Source of the DNA: Cristatella mucedo
Taxonomy: Eukaryota; Bryozoa; Phylactolaemata; Cristatellidae
Assembly (NCBI GenBank): GCA_009760855.2
Contig: WPIO01000006.1
Coordinates: 7,929,001-7,940,000, forward strand
Direction of reading: 5' to 3'
DNA length: 11,000 nt
Below are positions 7,962-11,000 of this stretch, in pieces (the stretch's first letter is position 1; each line of letters begins with the position of its first letter). The notes under the pieces are model-generated. The model was not told the origin of the DNA. It saw nothing but the letters and a program-made list of their open reading frames with translations, and did no database searches. The position numbers and the translations under genes were made by a program.

Positions 7962-8280
7962 TGTGCAGACGAGAAACGTCGCACCGCCGTGCGATGCGCG
8001 GAGCGCGACGGCCTACCTCCCAGCCCCTCCCCCTGCCGTGGGAGAGGGGCGTGGTCTAGGAAGTGCGCAAGGAAATCGCGACCCGCGAGAAGCGCCTTCT
8101 TTCGTGCGACTAGAATCGCATCGTTTAGTCCAGCGTCTGGCAGACCGTCAGAGCTTGCAGCCCTCGGTTCAAGGTTCACGTTCACGGTTGCCGCTGGCTG
8201 GCCGCCGGAGTTCGGAGGCGTCCGGGCTGAGAGAGCTCGCTCGTTCTGCTGAGACGAGGCCAGCCCGACATTCTTGAAAG
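7962..8280. other. GC-rich, CpG-rich block 1
   Basis: This stretch is clearly richer in G, C and CpG than the DNA on both sides. At least three frames stay open across it (about 104-119 codons on both strands), which reflects base composition. I see no domain in any of them. It contains a near-perfect hairpin at 8023-8050 and a GGGGCGTGG Sp/KLF-type GC box at 8046-8054. It may be a promoter or CpG island, or a UTR exon. Confidence 0.4.
8023..8050. repeat. GC-rich hairpin
   Basis: GCCCCTCCCCC (8023-8033) pairs with GGGAGAGGGGC (8040-8050) at 10 of 11 positions around a 6-nt loop. It overlaps the GC-box-like site. Confidence 0.5.
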
Positions 8281-8284
8281 GCAC

Positions 8285-8313
8285 GCAGCGCTAATTTGAT
8301 TTTTTTGCGCTGC
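8285..8313. repeat. 7-bp inverted repeat around an AT-rich loop
   Basis: GCAGCGC (8285-8291) and GCGCTGC (8307-8313) are perfect reverse complements with a 15-nt spacer ending in a T run. It lies just beyond the end of the minus-strand LINE tail at 8351-8437. This may be incidental. Confidence 0.35.
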
Positions 8314-8350
8314 ATCTATTAATGGCTGTCACTTTTATTGCAACAACAGA

Positions 8351-8437
8351 AGTAATAATACAGCATTTTTACAGCGCCCAAAGAGAGCTAAAATCTCCTG
8401 CTAGGCACTTTACAGGCGCCGCTGTGAAGCCAATTGG
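8351..8437 (-). mobile_element. LINE 3' tail fragment, copy C
   Basis: On the minus strand this reads CCAATTGG..., CTGTAAAGTGCCTAG, a TAGCTCTCTTTGGGCGCTGT block, AAAAATGCTG, then TATTATTACTT. The 15 bases at 8401-8415 are the exact complement of 3908-3922, and the following blocks align with the tail at 3923-3974. No clear ORF end is readable upstream, so this is a short 5'-truncated or decayed copy. Confidence 0.65.
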
Positions 8438-8594
8438 TTAGTAGTGATAACGTGTGCACATTCAGTCAGCATTGGCGCACAAAGGACGTTTTAGTTGACC
8501 GTTCGGACGGAGACCGCGAATGGGCTATATTTATGCACTCGCCCGATTGCTAGGCACAGGGTCGTATCTCCGATCGGCGTCGGCTGAAGCTGGA

Positions 8595-8603
8595 GCACGT
8601 GAC
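8595..8603. promoter_or_regulatory. CACGTG E-box (USF/TFE-type)
   Basis: The bases GCACGTGAC are the reverse complement of GTCACGTGC, the preferred site of USF/MITF-family bHLH-ZIP factors. The same GAGCACGTGA string also occurs near 1209, so on its own it is weak evidence. Confidence 0.35.
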
Positions 8604-8632
8604 GAGGACGGCGGCGCTTTCCGCCGCGGCGC

Positions 8633-8700
<68 letters not shown>

Positions 8701-8701
8701 A
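8633..8701. repeat. AT microsatellite with small interruptions
   Basis: About 69 bases of alternating A and T with a TT at 8636-8637 and AA steps at 8668-8669 and 8677-8678. It separates the E-box from the NRF1-type palindrome within otherwise GC-rich DNA. Confidence 0.9.
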
Positions 8702-8703
8702 CA

Positions 8704-8717
8704 TCGCGCATGCGCGA
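8704..8717. promoter_or_regulatory. NRF1/EWG-type palindromic binding site
   Basis: TCGCGCATGCGCGA is a perfect 14-bp palindrome and contains CGCGCATGCGCG, a full match to the NRF1 consensus YGCGCAYGCGCR. NRF1 (Erect wing in insects) binds such sites as a dimer in CpG-island promoters across animals. The site is seen directly; binding is inferred. Confidence 0.5.
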
Positions 8718-8919
8718 GCGAATTTCATTCAGTTCGAAGGGCGGTTTTCTTTTTTTCGATCGAATTTCACAGTCACCATTCTTCTGTAGCCGAGCGGCAA
8801 GTCTTTCGCGGCACCGTGTGCAGGCGGAGGCGAGGCGAAGCCCGAAGTCGCAGCGGCTCCGTCGCCATCGTCGCCGGGACAACTGGAACCGACAGGTTCT
8901 CGCACGCCTTGCTGCCTTA

Positions 8920-9216
8920 ATGACGTCTCTAACTTTTCTTTTCTCTGACTCGGCGCGGAGCGGCGTTCGTAGCGAGCTGCTGGCGGCAAGTCGCGAGCGC
9001 TGCACTCGGCGACCTATAGCGACCCATAGGACATCGCGTTACTCTCGTCTAGGCAGCGCCGGCGAGCAGACGATCGCCGAACAGCTGGCCCCGCCAGCCG
9101 CCGCCGCCGCAGGCGGCGCCGCCATCGAGGAGGAAGCTCCGACGGCCGAACCAGCCGCCGCGGACTCGACCGGCGTCGGCGCGGCGTCGGAATCCGAGCC
9201 GGCCGCCGCGGAGTAG
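8920..9216 (+). CDS. Hypothetical ORF with Ala/Glu-rich C-terminus, possible terminal exon
   Basis: An ATG at 8920 opens 98 codons ending in TAG at 9214-9216. The frame is open further upstream, and a good acceptor (pyrimidine-rich, ending TTCTGTAG) at 8781-8789 would give an exon 8790-9216. The first half is Arg/Ser-rich. From about 9070 it reads GEQTIAEQLAPPAAAAAGG, then acidic Glu/Ala/Pro/Ser repeats up to PAAAE. Third positions there are mostly G or C. No domain is recognised. Start context is weak (T at -3). The minus strand is also open over the same alanine-coding GCC repeats, so composition alone could produce this ORF. An AATAAA at 9454 would fit as its polyadenylation signal. Protein reality is unproven. 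Confidence 0.2.
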   Translation: MTSLTFLFSDSARSGVRSELLAASRERCTRRPIATHRTSRYSRLGSAGEQTIAEQLAPPAAAAAGGAAIEEEAPTAEPAAADSTGVGAASESEPAAAE

Positions 9217-9453
9217 TCTCCGCTCCGTCTGTTGGCCACGGCCCAAAGCCGCCGCGGCGCTGAGCTGATCCTCGCGAGTCCGTGCGCACTCGACGCGCGG
9301 TCCGATGAAGCGCGACACGGGCCACGCGGCCCTGAGCCGCGAACGAAGACTTGCCGTTGCGGAAGTTCGCCGGTGACGCAGCAGCGCCGCGGCGGCGTGT
9401 TTCCGCTTGGGGTGACACGGCGCCTAGCCAGGACCGCTTAAAAAAATCGGTGT

Positions 9454-9459
9454 AATAAA
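9454..9459 (+). terminator. Candidate polyadenylation signal AATAAA
   Basis: The AATAAA lies between two A-runs (9439-9446 and 9462-9468), just past the right edge of the CpG-rich block and 238 nt after the TAG of the 8920-9216 ORF. It could end a plus-strand transcript, or be an A-rich retroposed tail. Confidence 0.3.
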
Positions 9460-9657
9460 ACAAAAAAATCGCCACTAGTTGTGCGATGGTCGATGTAATC
9501 TGCAGCCGATACATTTCGCGCAAAGTCGTTGGAAAAGTTGAAAGAGTGATGGAGTGCGAGTGGATGCGCCAGCGCGTGCGATGTAGTGATGGAGCGAGAC
9601 GAAGATAGACAAATAGGGAAGAGACGCAGAGCGAGAGAGAAAGAGAGTGAAAGAGAG

Positions 9658-9779
<122 letters not shown>

Positions 9780-9789
9780 GACAAGGAAA

Positions 9790-10586
9790 AATAATAATAG
9801 TAATGATAACGGCAGTCACAGATTTCAACTTTTTGTCGATGGGAACAGATAGTTTTTCTAACCTCTTATACCTAAACTGAATAGGAAATATGAATAGATA
9901 GTAAACGACTGAATAGATAATGCCTTGCAGAAAATTTATTTCTGCGGTCAGGGCAATGCTATTTTTGAGCTCTTGTTGTTTTGCTCGGTGCGGACGACGG
10001 GTTCCTTAAATGGCATTGGTTCCGACGCTATCCCACAAAGTGAGGATTTGGCGGACATTACGCTTTAGTGTAGTACGGTCGTACTCATAACAGTGTAGTA
10101 GCGCAGGTGCCTATTACGAGCACTTTAGTTTACATATTCTCAGAGTAAGAGAAAATGAGCAGTCGTATTTGAATGGTATGGCATCACGGGGCTGTTTTAC
10201 ACCTAGCAGTTGCATTTCACTACGATTGTGAACTATTCATCAAGACAAGAACGAAAAAGTACTCCACGAAAGCGTCTGTATTTTTATTTCTTCGCCATAA
10301 AAATCTTACTACGTGGTCTTCCTTTGGCCTTTATTTTGTAGAAGAACTGCAGGTTTTTAAAATTTTTGTTGAGCCTCTGGGTGCGCATAGTTTTTTGTGT
10401 CAGCTATGTATACGTGTCAATATATACGGATATGCAACAGCCGAGCCTCGTAGTAGGCGTACTCTCAGTATGTCTACAATCTTTATGTGCAAACAAACTT
10501 GTTAAACCAAGCAGTATTTTCCGGGCTTAAATGCAGATCCTCTGCCGACGCGTGTGAGCATAACTTTCTTGAACTTATCTATTCAG
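9790..10586. other. AT-richer unassigned DNA
   Basis: No gene is firmly supported. TGAATAG occurs three times close together (9878, 9891, 9910), the last two as TGAATAGATA. The ORF at 10173-10505 is described separately. The end of this stretch has intron-like features before the candidate microexon at 10587: a branch-like TAAC at about 10560 and a pyrimidine-rich acceptor. Confidence 0.45.
10173..10505 (+). CDS. Doubtful 110-codon ORF, possibly LINE-derived
   Basis: An ATG-started frame of 110 codons with no clear domain. One stretch, LTTWSSFGLYFVEELQVFK followed by a His and Phe-Leu a few residues on, loosely resembles the W-N-S...LR...SL..FK..LKTHLF end of L2/CR1-type ORF2, the same region found in the LINE fragments here. 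Spacing is only approximate and no LINE 3' tail follows. It could also be chance in AT-richer DNA, where 110 open codons is uncommon but not rare. Confidence 0.15.
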   Translation: MVWHHGAVLHLAVAFHYDCELFIKTRTKKYSTKASVFLFLRHKNLTTWSSFGLYFVEELQVFKIFVEPLGAHSFLCQLCIRVNIYGYATAEPRSRRTLSMSTIFMCKQTC

Positions 10587-10607
10587 AGAATGGATGCAAA
10601 TGACGAC
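10587..10607 (+). CDS. Candidate 21-nt microexon or short first coding exon
   Basis: The 21 bases AGAATGGATGCAAATGACGAC are bounded on the left by a strong acceptor-like tract (TTCTTGAACTTATCTATTCAG, with a branch-like TAAC about 24 nt before the AG) and on the right by a GTGAGT donor (10608-10613). The length is a multiple of three, and one frame reads RMDANDD. The internal ATG has A at -3 and G at +4, the favoured start context. It could be an internal microexon or the first coding bases after a spliced 5' UTR. No neighbouring coding exon was found in the window, so the chance of coincidence is substantial. Confidence 0.25.
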
Positions 10608-10613
10608 GTGAGT

Positions 10614-11000
10614 AGAGCAAACTAGCAGGTTTAACTTCTCTTTGAAAACTTCTCAGAGCTATTCAAAGGAAGGTCTTCCACTTGCCAGCGTTGCCGCGCT
10701 ACAATTCTCCCCAGTTTTCGAATGCGGCATCGAGCGCTGGTTCGCTGTGACGCATCGAGCTCTACACTTGCGGCTGAGTGGCCGAATCTACAGCTAAATT
10801 GCTCTGGTTCTTAACGAGGATAAGCGAGATCGTAGCTGAGATTCGGGCAGTCGCCCGAACCCCGGGACGACGACGGTCCTTCGTTGACCACGGCAAACTA
10901 GGAGCTGCCTCGATTGACGTGGCGTAAAACTATTAAACTTACGATTGTTGTCGTAGCGTTATTTAAATTACTGAAGCGCAAGCGATAGCGGCGCACAAGA
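10614..11000. other. Unassigned DNA with one perfect hairpin
   Basis: No gene is supported. A hairpin at 10842-10859 has TTCGGGC and GCCCGAA arms (7 bp) and an AGTC loop. The bases at about 10768-10860 look faintly tRNA-like (GGCTGAGTGGCCGA) but lack a proper B box. The rest shows nothing recognisable. If the 10587-10607 exon is real, this is intron. Confidence 0.45.
10842..10859. repeat. Perfect 7-bp hairpin with 4-nt loop
   Basis: TTCGGGC (10842-10848), loop AGTC, GCCCGAA (10853-10859). It is GC-rich and stable on paper. No T-run follows, so it is not a pol III terminator, and no function is recognised. Confidence 0.5.

Larger units (their letters stand above)
8540..9435. promoter_or_regulatory. 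CpG-rich island, candidate promoter/exon region
   Basis: From about 8540 the sequence becomes strongly GC- and CpG-rich, broken only by an AT run (8633-8701), and drops back sharply after 9435. Promoter-type sites sit near its left end: a TATATTTA at about 8526-8533, an E-box in GCACGTGAC (8595-8603), and a palindromic NRF1-type site (8704-8717). Two GCCATC YY1-type cores occur further in. Islands like this mark transcription starts in many animals. A coding exon is also possible. Direction cannot be fixed from these sites, because the two strongest are palindromic. Confidence 0.5.

Noticed and set aside
8599-9216. 205-codon plus-strand frame including an Ile-Tyr run
   Set aside because: It begins at GTG, not ATG, and its first part translates the AT microsatellite. 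Only the 8790/8920-9216 portion was kept, at low confidence.

Overview
The window looks like ordinary nuclear DNA of an animal, most likely an invertebrate. It has long AT and GA dinucleotide microsatellites, decayed LINE and SINE retroelements, CpG-rich islands, no general CpG depletion that I can see by eye, no compact gene packing and no ribosome-binding-site or operon structure. The sequence does not settle the phylum. Flatworms, other lophotrochozoans and arthropods all fit.

No complete protein-coding gene can be supported. Most open frames are short, start at non-ATG codons or come from microsatellites and GC-rich stretches. What can be supported is mainly repetitive DNA: (1) two diverged copies of one tRNA-derived SINE in opposite orientation (about 2412-2580 on plus, about 6757-6900 on minus), sharing head, body and 3' end; (2) fragments of an L2/CR1-like non-LTR retrotransposon: a reverse-transcriptase C-terminal piece (6331-6718, minus), a piece with the end of the ORF plus the 3' tail (about 3722-3974, plus), and two further 3' tails (5537-5588 and 8351-8437, both minus) with a common GGCGCTATA-type motif and a TATTATT end; (3) a foldback element with perfect 26-bp inverted arms and a long AT run (4609-4792).

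Layout: 1-1900 is unassigned, with small repeats; 1935-2357 holds a doubtful 140-codon ORF; 2412-2580 SINE; 2580-3720 unassigned; 3722-3974 LINE end; 4579-4792 AT/foldback region; 5537-5713 LINE tail and an inverted repeat; 6331-6900 LINE fragment next to the second SINE; 7316-7745 minor repeats; 7962-8280 first GC-rich block; 8351-8437 LINE tail; 8540-9435 a larger CpG-rich block with an E-box, an AT run, a palindromic NRF1-type site and an alanine/glutamate-rich ORF; 9454 an AATAAA signal; 9661-9775 a perfect GA run; 9790-11000 AT-richer DNA with a doubtful ORF and a candidate 21-nt microexon (10587-10607).

The best places to look for host gene function are the 8540-9460 island (promoter or terminal exon) and the 10587-10607 splice-bounded segment. 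I found no CRISPR array, toxin, phage, virus or new multi-gene system.
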